DNA of 64,000 bases from CAZEHS01 sp964424355 (GCA_964424355.1 CAYRIO010000001.1:372001-436000); one strand, 5' to 3'. Counted from the stretch's first letter, positions 26,220-35,285 are shown. Translations and numbers: made by a program. The notes: generated by a model from the letters alone, not told the origin.

Positions 26220-27209
26220 TTACCTCCTGTAGCACCAGGGTTCTTCCGCAAGGAAGTTCCCCTGATAATAGTATGCCCTGGCCCGGCAGCCTCCGCAGAT
26301 GCCCTGCTGCTCACAGGTTCCACAGGCGCCTTCATAGTTTGTAAAATCCCGGAGTTTGTTGAAAATCTCACTGTTTTTCCAGATGTCTTCGAAGGATGAT
26401 TCCCGCACATTGCCGGCAGAAATAGGCAGATAGGGACAGATATGAACCTCCCCTTGCGGGAGGATACAGCAGTATGCCGTTCCAGCCAGGCATCCCCGGG
26501 TGAAACGCTGAGCCACGCCCATTTCCTTTGCCATGGGCATGAACTGAGGCGCACAGGTCGGTTTCAGTTCCAGAGTGGAATACTTTTGTTTCTCCAATAT
26601 TTTTCGGATCATGTCAAAATAGGATTTTTCCCGAAGACCCTCGTCCTCCATCGTCAAAGCCCGTCCCGTGGGAACCAGGAAGAATGGATGGATGGCATGG
26701 ACCCCTTTTTTCTCGTAGTAATCCACCATGTTTTCAAAAACATCCTGGTTCTGATCCGTCAGAGTCAGGTTAATCTGTACCCTGAGCCCTGCAGCAAGGG
26801 CGTTTTCAATGCCTATCTGGGTTTGGTCAAAGGCACCGACCTGTCCTCTGAAATCATCATGATAGGCCTTGTCCAGGCTGTCAACGCTGATGGCTATTCC
26901 CTTCAATCCCCTGTCGTTCAGTTCCTGAGCGGCTTCTCTGGAGAGCAGGGTTCCGTTGGTTCCCATGGCGGGAATCAGCCCGGCATCTTTCGCCGTACTG
27001 ACCAGTTCAAAGATATCTTCCCGCATCAGGGGCTCCCCCCCACTGAGGATCAGCAGACGGAAACCCGCATTTTTTATCTGGCTGATCAGGGCTTTCCCTT
27101 CCGCAGTCGTCAGTTCTCCCTGAGTCTCCGCATCCGGCCCGGAATCCCGATAGCAATGCTTGCACTGTAAATTGCAACGTTTTGTCGTGTTCCATGAAAT
27201 CAGGTTCAT
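26220..27209 (-). CDS. ahbD: Radical SAM heme synthase AhbD
   Basis: Converts Fe-coproporphyrin III to protoheme by oxidative decarboxylation of two propionates. 329 residues. The radical SAM cluster motif is CNLQCKHC near residue 12, followed by LILSGGEPLMR. The C-terminal SPASM-like region carries more cysteines (CGTCEQQGICGGCRA) for extra clusters. ATG overlaps the ahbC stop as ATGA. AhbD and AhbC are paralogues; this one was named by its short N-terminus and place in the operon, and the two labels could in principle be exchanged. Confidence 0.82.
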   Translation of the reverse strand: MNLISWNTTKRCNLQCKHCYRDSGPDAETQGELTTAEGKALISQIKNAGFRLLILSGGEPLMREDIFELVSTAKDAGLIPAMGTNGTLLSREAAQELNDRGLKGIAISVDSLDKAYHDDFRGQVGAFDQTQIGIENALAAGLRVQINLTLTDQNQDVFENMVDYYEKKGVHAIHPFFLVPTGRALTMEDEGLREKSYFDMIRKILEKQKYSTLELKPTCAPQFMPMAKEMGVAQRFTRGCLAGTAYCCILPQGEVHICPYLPISAGNVRESSFEDIWKNSEIFNKLRDFTNYEGACGTCEQQGICGGCRARAYYYQGNFLAEEPWCYRR

Positions 27210-28390
27210 TCAGCGCCTCCGAGCAATCCAATTTCATCATCTGTAAAATAGCAGCCAGGGTCCGATGCCCAAAATTCCCCTGTGCTGAGTGCCCGGGCCC
27301 GGAAGTTTCCGTTGCACTGGTCCAACCATTTGCAGGCAGCACAGCGGCCCAGGAGGTGCGTTTTACGGTCACGAAGTTCCTGCAGGAACACACTCCCATC
27401 GCCGTTCCATATGTCGCCAAAGCTTTTATCTCGGATATTCCCCAGGGAAATATCCCGGGTGAACTGATCGATGGTGACATTCCCTTCCCAATCAATGGCT
27501 GCGATGGCCACCCCGGAACGATTGCCGCCGTTGGTGGAGATCAGCCGGAGAATTTCGTCGGCCTTTTCAGGATCCCGCTGCTTCATATATTCGTAAAGAT
27601 AGATGCCATCGCAGTGATTATCCACTGTCAGGATTTCCGTGGGCACATGGCGTGCACCAAAATCCAGGGTTTTTTCGATGATGGTGTCCAAAGCTTTCCG
27701 TTTCTCAGCCGGTGACAGGTCGTCATCCTTCATGCCGGAGCCCCGCCCCGTGTACACCAGATGATAAAAGCAAACCCTGGGAATCCGTTGTTTCTCAATC
27801 AAATCAAAAATCTGAGGCAGTTCATCTGCGGTGGTCTTGCTCAGGGTCAACCGAAGTCCGGTTTTCTGCCCGACGGCCTGGCAATTTTCAAAGCCTGTCA
27901 TGGCCTTTTCAAATGCCCCTGCCACCCCTCTGAAGGTATCATTGACAGATTGAAGCCCATCCAGACTGATTCCCACATAGCTGGTTTCAAGTGCCTTGAT
28001 TTTCTCAGCGGTTTCCGGAGCGATCAAGGTGCCATTGGTGGAAATCACCATCCGCAGCCCCAGCTCTTTTCCGTAGGCCATCAATTCAAAGATATCTTTT
28101 CGCATCAAAGGCTCTCCACCGGAAAAGAGGAGAACCGGAACATTATAAGCCTTGAGGGCGTCCATCATTTTTTTTGCTTCTTCAGTTGTTAGTTCCCCTG
28201 CCGTTGGGCAAGTAACGGCCTCCGCATAGCAGTGGCGGCACTTCAGATTGCAGGCACGGGTGCAGTTCCATACGACAATGGGTCCCCTGCCTTCCGCGGT
28301 TCCCCGTGTTTGACCATGAGATTTCGGATGGTACCTGAGGCTGTCGCCATAATGCTGCTGTCCTAAAAGCAGTTTTGAAAAACTGATCAT
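27206..28390 (-). CDS. ahbC: Radical SAM 12,18-didecarboxysiroheme deacetylase AhbC
   Basis: Removes two acetate side chains from didecarboxysiroheme to give Fe-coproporphyrin III. 394 residues. It begins ISFSKLLLGQQHYGDSLRY, a segment typical of AhbC/NirJ, then the cluster motif CTRACNLKCRHC near residue 40 and LLFSGGEPLMRKD. A C-terminal cysteine set (CAACKWLDQCNGNFRAR) marks the auxiliary cluster region. Start is the ATG at 28390 with AGGAGG five bases upstream. First gene of ahbC-D-A-B. The genes that make siroheme are not in the window. Confidence 0.85.
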   Translation of the reverse strand: MISFSKLLLGQQHYGDSLRYHPKSHGQTRGTAEGRGPIVVWNCTRACNLKCRHCYAEAVTCPTAGELTTEEAKKMMDALKAYNVPVLLFSGGEPLMRKDIFELMAYGKELGLRMVISTNGTLIAPETAEKIKALETSYVGISLDGLQSVNDTFRGVAGAFEKAMTGFENCQAVGQKTGLRLTLSKTTADELPQIFDLIEKQRIPRVCFYHLVYTGRGSGMKDDDLSPAEKRKALDTIIEKTLDFGARHVPTEILTVDNHCDGIYLYEYMKQRDPEKADEILRLISTNGGNRSGVAIAAIDWEGNVTIDQFTRDISLGNIRDKSFGDIWNGDGSVFLQELRDRKTHLLGRCAACKWLDQCNGNFRARALSTGEFWASDPGCYFTDDEIGLLGGAE

Positions 28391-28472
28391 CCAAACCTCC
28401 TGATTAACGAATTCAACCTTCTTATTATACCCTATGGGGCTTTTCATAATCGCAGTCTGCCCTCAAATATTT

Positions 28473-28504
28473 AAAACGGCTGCCTGATTGTTCCCAGACA
28501 GCCG
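28473..28504 (-). terminator. Terminator of purB
   Basis: CGGCTGCCTG (28477-28486) pairs with CAGACAGCCG (28495-28504), one mismatch, followed on the minus strand by TTTT. Confidence 0.88.
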
Positions 28505-28520
28505 CATTCGATAGCGTGTA

Positions 28521-29951
28521 TTAAACCTTCAGATCCACCGTTATTCCCAGGGCATCCTTATACTCGGCGAGGATTGGTTTGATCTGTTCCTCAATGAACT
28601 CTTCCACCTGCTCAGGCGCACGGCCTACATATTGTGACGCATCCATCAGGGCATCGATATCCGCTGTAGTCAGCTTGAAGGCTGGATCTCCTGCAATCCG
28701 TTCCAGCAGATCGTTTTCAAGGCCTTCCATCTTCACTTTCTTGGCTGCTTCCATGGAATGAACCCGGATCTGCTCATGCAGTTCCTGTCTGTCACCACCC
28801 TTGCGGGCAGCCTCCATCATGATGTTCTCCGTTGCCATGAAAGGCAGCTCGGCCCGCACATGACGCTCGATCATCTTAGGATACACCACCAGCCCTGAGG
28901 ATACATTGATGGCGATATCCAGGATGGCATCCGCCGCCAGGAAGCTTTCAGGGATTGAGAGGCGTCGGTTGGCGCTGTCGTCCAAGGTTCTCTCGAACCA
29001 CTGGGTTGAAGTCGTCATCGGCAGATTTGCATACTGGGCGATGATGTAGCGTGCCAGGGATGCGATCCGTTCACTGCGCATGGGATTCCGTTTATAAGCC
29101 ATGGCAGAGGATCCGATCTGCTGCTTTTCAAAGGGCTCCTCGACTTCTTTCAGATGCTGAAGCAGACGAAGGTCATTGGTCATTTTGTGAAGGCTCTCAG
29201 CGATACCGCACAGGGCATGCATCACCTGGGTGTCCTGCTTGCGGGAATAGGTTTGGCCTGTCACCGGGAAGGAAGCCTTGAAGCCCATTTTTTCGGTGAC
29301 CCGTTTGTCCAGGGCACGAACTTTTTCATGATCATTATCAAACAGGCTCATGAAACTGGCCTGGGTGCCGGTGGTTCCCTTGACACCCCGGAGGCGCAGC
29401 GCATCAGAGGTGCGGGTCAACACTTCCATGTCCAGCACCAGATCCATCATCCACAGACACGCACGTTTTCCAACGGTGGTAAGCTGAGCCGGTTGAAAAT
29501 GCGTGAAACCCAAGGTTGGCAGATTCTTATAGTCCTCTGCAAAGACCGAGAGTCGGGAGAGTAGGACAGCAATCTTCCGTTTCAGGATAGACATCCCTTC
29601 CTGCATGACGATGACATCGGTGTTGTCTCCCACATAAGCGCTGGTGGCACCCAAATGGATGATTGCCTTTGCTTTGGGGCATTGCTCTCCGAAAGCATGC
29701 ACATGAGACATGACATCATGGCGTACCTCCTTTTCAATGGCTTCTGCCCGTTTAAAATCGATATCGTGGATATGGGCACGCATTTCGTCCAACTGCTCAT
29801 CGGTGATGGGCAGGCCCAGTTCCTGTTCCGCTTCAGCCAAGGCGATCCATAGCTTTCTCCACGTGCTGAATTTTCGCTGTGCGGAGAAAAGTTCCATCAT
29901 TTCCTTGCTGGCGTAGCGAGAAATCAGGGGATTTTCGTATTTATCGTACAT
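28521..29951 (-). CDS. purB: Adenylosuccinate lyase
   Basis: Cleaves fumarate from SAICAR and from adenylosuccinate in purine synthesis. 476 residues of the fumarase/aspartase superfamily, with the signature SSAMAYKRNPMRSERI near residue 285 and TSAYVGDNTD near residue 110. The catalytic histidine lies in GFTHFQPAQ. AAGGAG precedes the ATG. It is a single-gene unit with its own terminator; no other pur gene is beside it. Confidence 0.96.
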   Translation of the reverse strand: MYDKYENPLISRYASKEMMELFSAQRKFSTWRKLWIALAEAEQELGLPITDEQLDEMRAHIHDIDFKRAEAIEKEVRHDVMSHVHAFGEQCPKAKAIIHLGATSAYVGDNTDVIVMQEGMSILKRKIAVLLSRLSVFAEDYKNLPTLGFTHFQPAQLTTVGKRACLWMMDLVLDMEVLTRTSDALRLRGVKGTTGTQASFMSLFDNDHEKVRALDKRVTEKMGFKASFPVTGQTYSRKQDTQVMHALCGIAESLHKMTNDLRLLQHLKEVEEPFEKQQIGSSAMAYKRNPMRSERIASLARYIIAQYANLPMTTSTQWFERTLDDSANRRLSIPESFLAADAILDIAINVSSGLVVYPKMIERHVRAELPFMATENIMMEAARKGGDRQELHEQIRVHSMEAAKKVKMEGLENDLLERIAGDPAFKLTTADIDALMDASQYVGRAPEQVEEFIEEQIKPILAEYKDALGITVDLKV

Positions 29952-30045
29952 AGGTATGCTCCTTTTTGGGTTTCTTCCCTAGTTTACCGGAAAACTCCGA
30001 ATGATTCAATCTGATTATACACTATTATTCGTACTTTCAGGTCAT

Positions 30046-30071
30046 AAAAAAAACTGCCTTTTTCAGGCAGT
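30046..30071 (-). terminator. Terminator of spoVS
   Basis: ACTGCCT (30053-30059) pairs with AGGCAGT (30065-30071); T8 follows on the minus strand. Confidence 0.93.
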
Positions 30072-30074
30072 GGG

Positions 30075-30335
30075 CTAACGGGGTTGAACGATCAGCTTGA
30101 TGGCGGTACGCTCTTCATTATCAATTATGATATCCGTGAATGCCGGAATGCAGACCAGATCCATGCCGCTGGGAGCGACGAAACCTCTGGCGATCGCTAC
30201 GGCTTTGATGGCCTGATTGATGGCCCCTGCACCGATGGCCTGCATCTCGGCGGTGCCACTTTCCCTCAGGACCCCTGCCAAGGCTCCAGCGACAGAATTC
30301 GGGCTCGATTTGGCCGATACTTTCAGTACAACCAT
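30075..30335 (-). CDS. spoVS: Stage V sporulation protein S
   Basis: An 86-residue Alba-like protein that influences spore assembly and division in Bacillus. It matches the very conserved pattern throughout: VLKVSAKSSPNSVAGALAG, then GAGAINQAIKAVAIARGFVAPSG. GGGGG lies before the ATG. It follows rny in the same direction as in most Clostridia, but a terminator sits right after rny, so it likely has its own promoter. Its presence points to a spore-forming lineage but does not prove sporulation. Confidence 0.96.
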   Translation of the reverse strand: MVVLKVSAKSSPNSVAGALAGVLRESGTAEMQAIGAGAINQAIKAVAIARGFVAPSGMDLVCIPAFTDIIIDNEERTAIKLIVQPR

Positions 30336-30500
30336 TACATATCCCCCTTATGTTGCTTTGCTGATTCATCAATTCCTGCGATAATCTTCTTGTTTTTTCT
30401 GCTTTAGGATATTTCGACACAAAAATTCAAACTCCTTCTGAACCGTCAAACTATTTTGAATATTTATGAATATCTGTGATGAATTCTGTGATTACGCATA

Positions 30501-30526
30501 AAAAAAAGAGAAGCGTTAGCTTCTCT
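30501..30526 (-). terminator. Terminator of rny
   Basis: AGAGAAGC (30507-30514), GTTA loop, GCTTCTCT (30519-30526), directly beside the stop codon; T7 follows on the minus strand. Confidence 0.95.
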
Positions 30527-32080
30527 CTATTTTGCGTATTCTGTAACACGGGTTTCCCGAAGCATATGGACCTTGATCTGTCCGGGATAATCCAGTTCGT
30601 TTTCAATCCGTTTTGTGATGCTGCGAGCAAGGAGTACCATTTCATCATCGCTGACAACCTCTGGCACCACCATGATCCGTACCTCACGACCCGCTTGGAT
30701 CGCAAAGGATTTTTCAACCCCATCATAGGAGTTTGCAATGGCTTCCAGGGTTTCAAGCCGTTTGATGTATGAATCCAGAGTCTCTCTTCTTGCGCCGGGA
30801 CGTGCTGCAGAAATAGCATCTGCTGCCGTTACCAGAACCGCTTCGATTGATTTTGGCTCATAATCGCCATGATGGGTACTCATGGCATGGATAACCGCAT
30901 TGGATTCACGGTACTTTTTCAGCAGGTTCATGCCGATTTCAACATGGGTGCCTTCAATTTCGTGGTCCACCGCTTTACCGATATCATGGAGCAGGCCGGC
31001 ACGCTTGGCAACCTTCACATCGCCGCCCAGTTCCGCCGCAATGATGCCGGAAAGGTGCGCAACTTCCATGGAATGCTTCAGCACATTCTGGCCATAGCTG
31101 GTGCGGTAACGCAACCGGCCGATCAGCTTGATCAGTTCAGGGTGCAGGTTGTGAATGCCCAGCTCGAAGGTGGCGTTTTCGCCTTCTTCCTTGATCTTGT
31201 TTTCAACATCCCGCTTGGCTTTTTCAACCATCTCTTCAATGCGTGCCGGATGAATCCGACCGTCTGCAATGAGTTTTTCAAGAGCCAATCGGGCGATTTC
31301 TCTCCGAATCGGGTCAAAGGATGACAGGATGACAGCTTCAGGGGTATCATCAATGATCAGATCTACACCGGTAAGCGTTTCCAAAGCCCGGATATTCCGG
31401 CCTTCTCGGCCGATGATCCGACCTTTCATTTCATCATTGGGCAAATCGACTACAGATACGGTTGATTCTGCAACATGGTCTGCAGCACATTTCTGGATGG
31501 CATAGGAAATGATTTCCCGGGCCTTGCGGTTTGCTTCTTCTTTTGCTTTGGATTCTGTCTCTTTAATCAGGACAACTGCGTCATGCTTTACTTCTTTTTC
31601 GATATCTTCCAGCAACAGACTGCGGGCTTCTTCCTGATTCAGACCGGAAATACGCTCCAGCTCCGTTAGTTGCTTGTGAACAGCTTCTTCTACCTCGAGC
31701 TTTAACCGATCAAGATCCCGGTCCTTACGATCCAGGTTCTCTTCTTTCTTTTCAAGGCTTTCAGATTTCTTATCCAGGGTCTCTTCTTTTTGAAGATTCC
31801 TGCGTTCCAATCTTTGAATCTCGCTTCTGCGTTCTTTGGTTTCCCGATCCAGTTCTGCTCTAAGCTGATGAACCTCTTCCTTTGCCTCGACTACCTTTTC
31901 TTTCTTCGCAGTTTCAGCTAATTTCTTGGCTTCAGCAACAATTTCCTGAGCATGTATTTCAGCACTGACGATTGTTTTTTCCGCCGTCCGTTTTCGGGTT
32001 ATATATCCAATTGCAGAACCAGCTGGTAATGCAACAACGCCTGCTAACAGTGCAACCATCCACTCGTTAATTGTGTTCAC
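30527..32080 (-). CDS. rny: Ribonuclease Y
   Basis: Membrane-bound endoribonuclease that starts decay of many mRNAs. Order: N-terminal membrane segment (about 7-25, WMVALLAGVVALPAGSAIG), a long coiled coil (to about 200) rich in Glu and Lys, a KH domain with GRIIGREGRNIRALE, and an HD domain with HDIGKAVDHE and HHGDYEPKS. 517 residues is usual. The predicted GTG start at 32080 overlaps the AGGGAGGTGA ribosome site. An in-frame ATT at 32071 sits at ideal spacing and may be the true start. Confidence 0.95.
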   Translation of the reverse strand: MNTINEWMVALLAGVVALPAGSAIGYITRKRTAEKTIVSAEIHAQEIVAEAKKLAETAKKEKVVEAKEEVHQLRAELDRETKERRSEIQRLERRNLQKEETLDKKSESLEKKEENLDRKDRDLDRLKLEVEEAVHKQLTELERISGLNQEEARSLLLEDIEKEVKHDAVVLIKETESKAKEEANRKAREIISYAIQKCAADHVAESTVSVVDLPNDEMKGRIIGREGRNIRALETLTGVDLIIDDTPEAVILSSFDPIRREIARLALEKLIADGRIHPARIEEMVEKAKRDVENKIKEEGENATFELGIHNLHPELIKLIGRLRYRTSYGQNVLKHSMEVAHLSGIIAAELGGDVKVAKRAGLLHDIGKAVDHEIEGTHVEIGMNLLKKYRESNAVIHAMSTHHGDYEPKSIEAVLVTAADAISAARPGARRETLDSYIKRLETLEAIANSYDGVEKSFAIQAGREVRIMVVPEVVSDDEMVLLARSITKRIENELDYPGQIKVHMLRETRVTEYAK

Positions 32081-32131
32081 CTCCCTAAAATTTTTAGTTG
32101 ATTATTTGATTTTGAAATAAATTATGACTGG

Positions 32132-32189
32132 TTCAGGGTGTACATCATATAAAAAACAATCTTCGCAACTATCACGAATACACCCTGAA
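32132..32189. repeat. Inverted repeat between recA and rny
   Basis: TTCAGGGTGTA (32132-32142) and TACACCCTGAA (32179-32189) are perfect complements with a 36-base loop. No T-run follows on either strand. It may be an operator or a leader structure of the rny message. Confidence 0.6.
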
Positions 32190-32259
32190 ACTATTCTATC
32201 TTTTTTTGGCATTTGTGTCAAGGCACGAAGCGGTTCATAGACCTTTGTTTGAACCCAAT

Positions 32260-32290
32260 GACAAAGACCGCCTGCGAGGCGGTCTTTGTC
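32260..32290 (-). terminator. Terminator of recA
   Basis: A 13-bp perfect stem joins 32260-32272 and 32278-32290 around a five-base loop. The stem itself ends in TTTGTC on the minus strand; there is no longer U-run, so strength is uncertain. Confidence 0.8.
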
Positions 32291-32310
32291 TATTTGAATC
32301 ATGGTTGAAT

Positions 32311-33420
32311 TTAATTCACTTCAGCTTTGGATTCCGCTTTCGATTCCGTTTTGGACTCCGCTTTCTTTTCTGCCTTTTTTTCTGCTTTTGCTTCTGCTTT
32401 TTCTTCAGAAGGCGTTAAAGCAGGCACATCCGCGGGCAAATTGTAGTGGGCCCGGACCTGTTTCTCAAAATCGGCCAAGAGCTCTGGATTCTCATCCAGA
32501 TAAATCTTGGTGTTTTCACGGCCCTGTCCCAATTTTTGATCGCCGCAGCTGAACCAAGCACCGGATTTTTTGATGATGCCCGCATTGACGGCGCTATCCA
32601 GGATGCTGCCGGTTTTGGAGATACCTTGACCGTACATGATATCAAACTCGGCAATCTTGAAGGGTGGTGCCATTTTGTTCTTGACGACCTTCACCTTCGT
32701 GCGGTTGCCGATCATTTCCTCATCTTTTTTGATGGTATCGATCTTGCGGACATCCAAACGGATGGACGCGTAGAATTTCAGCGCGTTTCCGCCGGTTGTG
32801 GTCTCCGGGTTTCCGAACATGACCCCGATTTTCATCCGCAGCTGGTTGATGAAAATGACACAGGTGTTGGATTTCTTGATGCTCCCGGTCAGTTTCCGCA
32901 GGGCTTGGGACATCAGACGGGCTTGCAGGCCCACATGGCTGTCCCCCATTTCACCGGTGATCTCCGCTTTGGGGACCAGGGCGGCAACGGAGTCTACCAC
33001 GACGATATCAACTGCGCCGCTGCGTACCAGGGCATCAACAATCTCAAGGGCCTGTTCGCCGGTATCCGGCTGAGAAACAATCAGGTTATCGATGTCGACA
33101 CCGATGTTCTTGGCGTAGACAGGGTCCAGGGCATGCTCTGCGTCAACGAAGGCAGCAGTGCCTCCACGCTTTTGTGATTCGGCGATGATGTGAAGCGTCA
33201 CCGTTGTCTTTCCTGAGGATTCAGGACCGTAGATCTCAACGACTCGGCCTTTGGGCACCCCGCCGATTCCCAGTGCGATATCCAGCTCCATGGAACCGGT
33301 AGGGATACTTTCAACAGCCAGTTTATGTGTTTCGTCTCCAAGCCGCATGATGGAGCCTTTTCCAAATTGACGCTCTATCTGGCTGAGTACGGAATCTAGT
33401 GCTTTGCTCTTTTCGCTCAT
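32311..33420 (-). CDS. recA: Recombinase RecA
   Basis: ATP-dependent strand-exchange protein and co-protease for LexA. Walker A GPESSGKTT near residue 66, the RecA signature ALKFYASIRLDVRK near residue 215. 369 residues. The start is the ATG at 33420 with GGAGG six bases upstream; the longer frame runs through the promoter. After the core, about 30 residues form a low-complexity Lys/Ala/Glu tail of repeating KAEKK and KAESK units, longer than usual. An SOS box lies in the promoter, which fits the lexA gene in this window. Confidence 0.97.
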   Translation of the reverse strand: MSEKSKALDSVLSQIERQFGKGSIMRLGDETHKLAVESIPTGSMELDIALGIGGVPKGRVVEIYGPESSGKTTVTLHIIAESQKRGGTAAFVDAEHALDPVYAKNIGVDIDNLIVSQPDTGEQALEIVDALVRSGAVDIVVVDSVAALVPKAEITGEMGDSHVGLQARLMSQALRKLTGSIKKSNTCVIFINQLRMKIGVMFGNPETTTGGNALKFYASIRLDVRKIDTIKKDEEMIGNRTKVKVVKNKMAPPFKIAEFDIMYGQGISKTGSILDSAVNAGIIKKSGAWFSCGDQKLGQGRENTKIYLDENPELLADFEKQVRAHYNLPADVPALTPSEEKAEAKAEKKAEKKAESKTESKAESKAEVN

Positions 33421-33441
33421 GTTAATCCTCCAAGGGTATGC

Positions 33442-33488
33442 GAACGTTTGTTCTGGTTTTATTATAACCAAGACTTTCGACGCCGTCA
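33442..33488 (-). promoter_or_regulatory. recA promoter with SOS box
   Basis: On the minus strand TTGACG (33483-33488), 17-base spacer, TATAAT (33461-33466). GAACGTTTGTTC (read on the plus strand at 33442-33453) lies over the start of transcription, within the CGAAC class bound by LexA. Confidence 0.9.
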
Positions 33489-33495
33489 AGAGGCA

Positions 33496-34725
33496 TTATC
33501 TGATTGCTTTCCGAAGGATATCCAAGGCCTTCTGACAGGTGGCGGTGCGTACGCGCTGCCGGTTCCCGTAGAAGTGATTGCTGATGACGATGGTCTGATC
33601 CGCTGTGGCCAGGCCGATGAAAACCAGACCCACCGGTTTGTCCGGGGTATCCCCGCCGGGGCCGGCAATGCCGGTGATGGAAAGGCAAAGGTCTGCACCG
33701 GTACGTTTCCTCAGGCCCAGGGCCATCTCCCGAGCGGTTTCTTCACTGACCGCCCCGTACTGCGCCAACAGCTCGGCAGGAACGCCCAAATCCTGTTCCT
33801 TGGCTGCATAGCTGTAGGTGACATAGCTGCGGTCGAACACCTCCGAAATCCCTGGCATTTCAGTGAGTCCGGCTGCCAGCATGCCGCCGGTGCAACTTTC
33901 AGCCAGCGCCAGGGTTCTGTGCTTGTCGATGAGCAGCGAGCTTACCACCTGCCACAGGTTCTGACCGTCTTCGCTGACGATATTGTCCTGCATCCGTTCA
34001 CGGATGATGGCCATGGTGGGTTCCAGGAGTTCACGGGCATGCGCCTGATTCTCACCCTTTGCGGTTACCCGGAACATCACCTGTCCCGGCTCGGCATAGG
34101 GAGCAATCGTGGGATTGGTCTGGGAAGTGATCAGATCCTCCAGGGCTGTTTCCGCCGCGGATTCCCCAATGCCGTACAGCACCACATAGCGGGATTCGAA
34201 CCACCCCTCCGACAGATTCTGGATCAAGGGCTTCAGGCTGGCTTCCAGCATAGGCCGCATTTCCCGGGGAGGTCCAGGCAGTGAGGCCAGCTTCTTGCCG
34301 CCGCACTCCATGAAATAGCCGGGCGCTGTTCCCAGCGGATTATCCAGGATGGTGGCTCCCTTGGGGAAGGTCGCCTGTTTCCGATTGTTTTCATTCATCG
34401 GCTGACCGATCTTTTCAAAAAAGCTGCTGATGGTTTTCAGGCTAGGCTCATGCAACTCCAGAGGAAGTCCGAAATAATCCGCTATGGTTTCCCGGGTCAG
34501 GTCGTCCTGGGTGGGCCCCAAGCCGCCGGTGGTGATGATGAAATCCACCTGGTCATACAGATAGGCCATGGATTGCTTGATGCGCTCGGGATTATCCCCT
34601 ACTGACAGATGGTAATACACGGGGAGCCCCATGCCGGTGAGCTCTCTGGAAAGCTCCGCGCCGTTGGTGTTCACTGTTTGCCCCATGATGAGTTCCGTAC
34701 CGATGGAGAGAATGGCTGTTTTCAT
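33496..34725 (-). CDS. cinA: CinA: competence/damage-inducible protein with nicotinamide-nucleotide amidase domain
   Basis: 409 residues. The N-terminal MoeA/COG1058 domain (IGTELIMGQTVNTNG, TTGGLGPTQDD) is an ADP-ribose-type pyrophosphatase. The C-terminal domain (LALAESCTGGMLA, SITGIAGPGGDTP) deamidates NMN in pyridine-nucleotide recycling. The ATG overlaps the pgsA stop by four bases. It lies upstream of recA, with recA having its own promoter. The rimO-pgsA-cinA-recA order is conserved in Firmicutes. Confidence 0.95.
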   Translation of the reverse strand: MKTAILSIGTELIMGQTVNTNGAELSRELTGMGLPVYYHLSVGDNPERIKQSMAYLYDQVDFIITTGGLGPTQDDLTRETIADYFGLPLELHEPSLKTISSFFEKIGQPMNENNRKQATFPKGATILDNPLGTAPGYFMECGGKKLASLPGPPREMRPMLEASLKPLIQNLSEGWFESRYVVLYGIGESAAETALEDLITSQTNPTIAPYAEPGQVMFRVTAKGENQAHARELLEPTMAIIRERMQDNIVSEDGQNLWQVVSSLLIDKHRTLALAESCTGGMLAAGLTEMPGISEVFDRSYVTYSYAAKEQDLGVPAELLAQYGAVSEETAREMALGLRKRTGADLCLSITGIAGPGGDTPDKPVGLVFIGLATADQTIVISNHFYGNRQRVRTATCQKALDILRKAIR

Positions 34726-35285
34726 GAAGGGTCCTTTCCGTTTCCGCTGTTTTCAGCGAGAACCGCTCTGTTTTTGTAGATATAATCCCATCCTGAAATA
34801 AGGGTGAGAGCCACTGCCAACCAGACAAACAGCCAGTCCATAGGGATGCCCCACTGCGAGAAGGGGTAGTTGTCCATGAGGATCAGGATGATCATGACCA
34901 TCTGGGAAACGGTCTTGTATTTTCCCCATTTGCTGGCTGCGATGACGATTCCATCGGCGGCGGCCACCGCCCGGAAAATGCTGATGAGCAGCTCCCGGGT
35001 CAGAATCAGCACGGCGATCCAGGAAGGCAGGCTTCCGATTTCGACAAAGCCGATCAGAGCGGACATGACCAGAATCTTATCCGCCAATGGATCCATAAAC
35101 TGCCCGAATTTGGTGATGAGCTTGTATTTACGGGCCAGATAGCCGTCCAGCCAATCAGTGGCGGAGGCGACGATGAACACGACCAGCGCCAGGGGCTGCC
35201 CATAAGGGATGTTCCCCAAGAGACAGAACATGAATACCGGAACCATCAAAATTCTGGCGATGGTGATCTTATTGGCGATGTTCAT
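34722..35285 (-). CDS. pgsA: CDP-diacylglycerol-glycerol-3-phosphate 3-phosphatidyltransferase
   Basis: Membrane enzyme making phosphatidylglycerol phosphate. The CDP-alcohol transferase signature DWLDGYLARKYKLITKFGQF and MDPLADK carries the required Asp residues near residue 55. Several hydrophobic helices are present (about residues 8-30, 85-105, 120-145, 155-175). 187 residues from the ATG at 35285, which overlaps the rimO end by 17 bases; a longer frame begins at 35321 but has no better site. Confidence 0.94.
   Translation of the reverse strand: MNIANKITIARILMVPVFMFCLLGNIPYGQPLALVVFIVASATDWLDGYLARKYKLITKFGQFMDPLADKILVMSALIGFVEIGSLPSWIAVLILTRELLISIFRAVAAADGIVIAASKWGKYKTVSQMVMIILILMDNYPFSQWGIPMDWLFVWLAVALTLISGWDYIYKNRAVLAENSGNGKDPS

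Noticed and set aside
30084..30407. 107-codon plus-strand frame opposite spoVS
   Set aside because: Shadow of the strongly conserved spoVS gene with no signals of its own.
32102..32302. 66-codon minus-strand frame between recA and rny
   Set aside because: It runs through the recA terminator and an inverted repeat and has no start signal or similarity.
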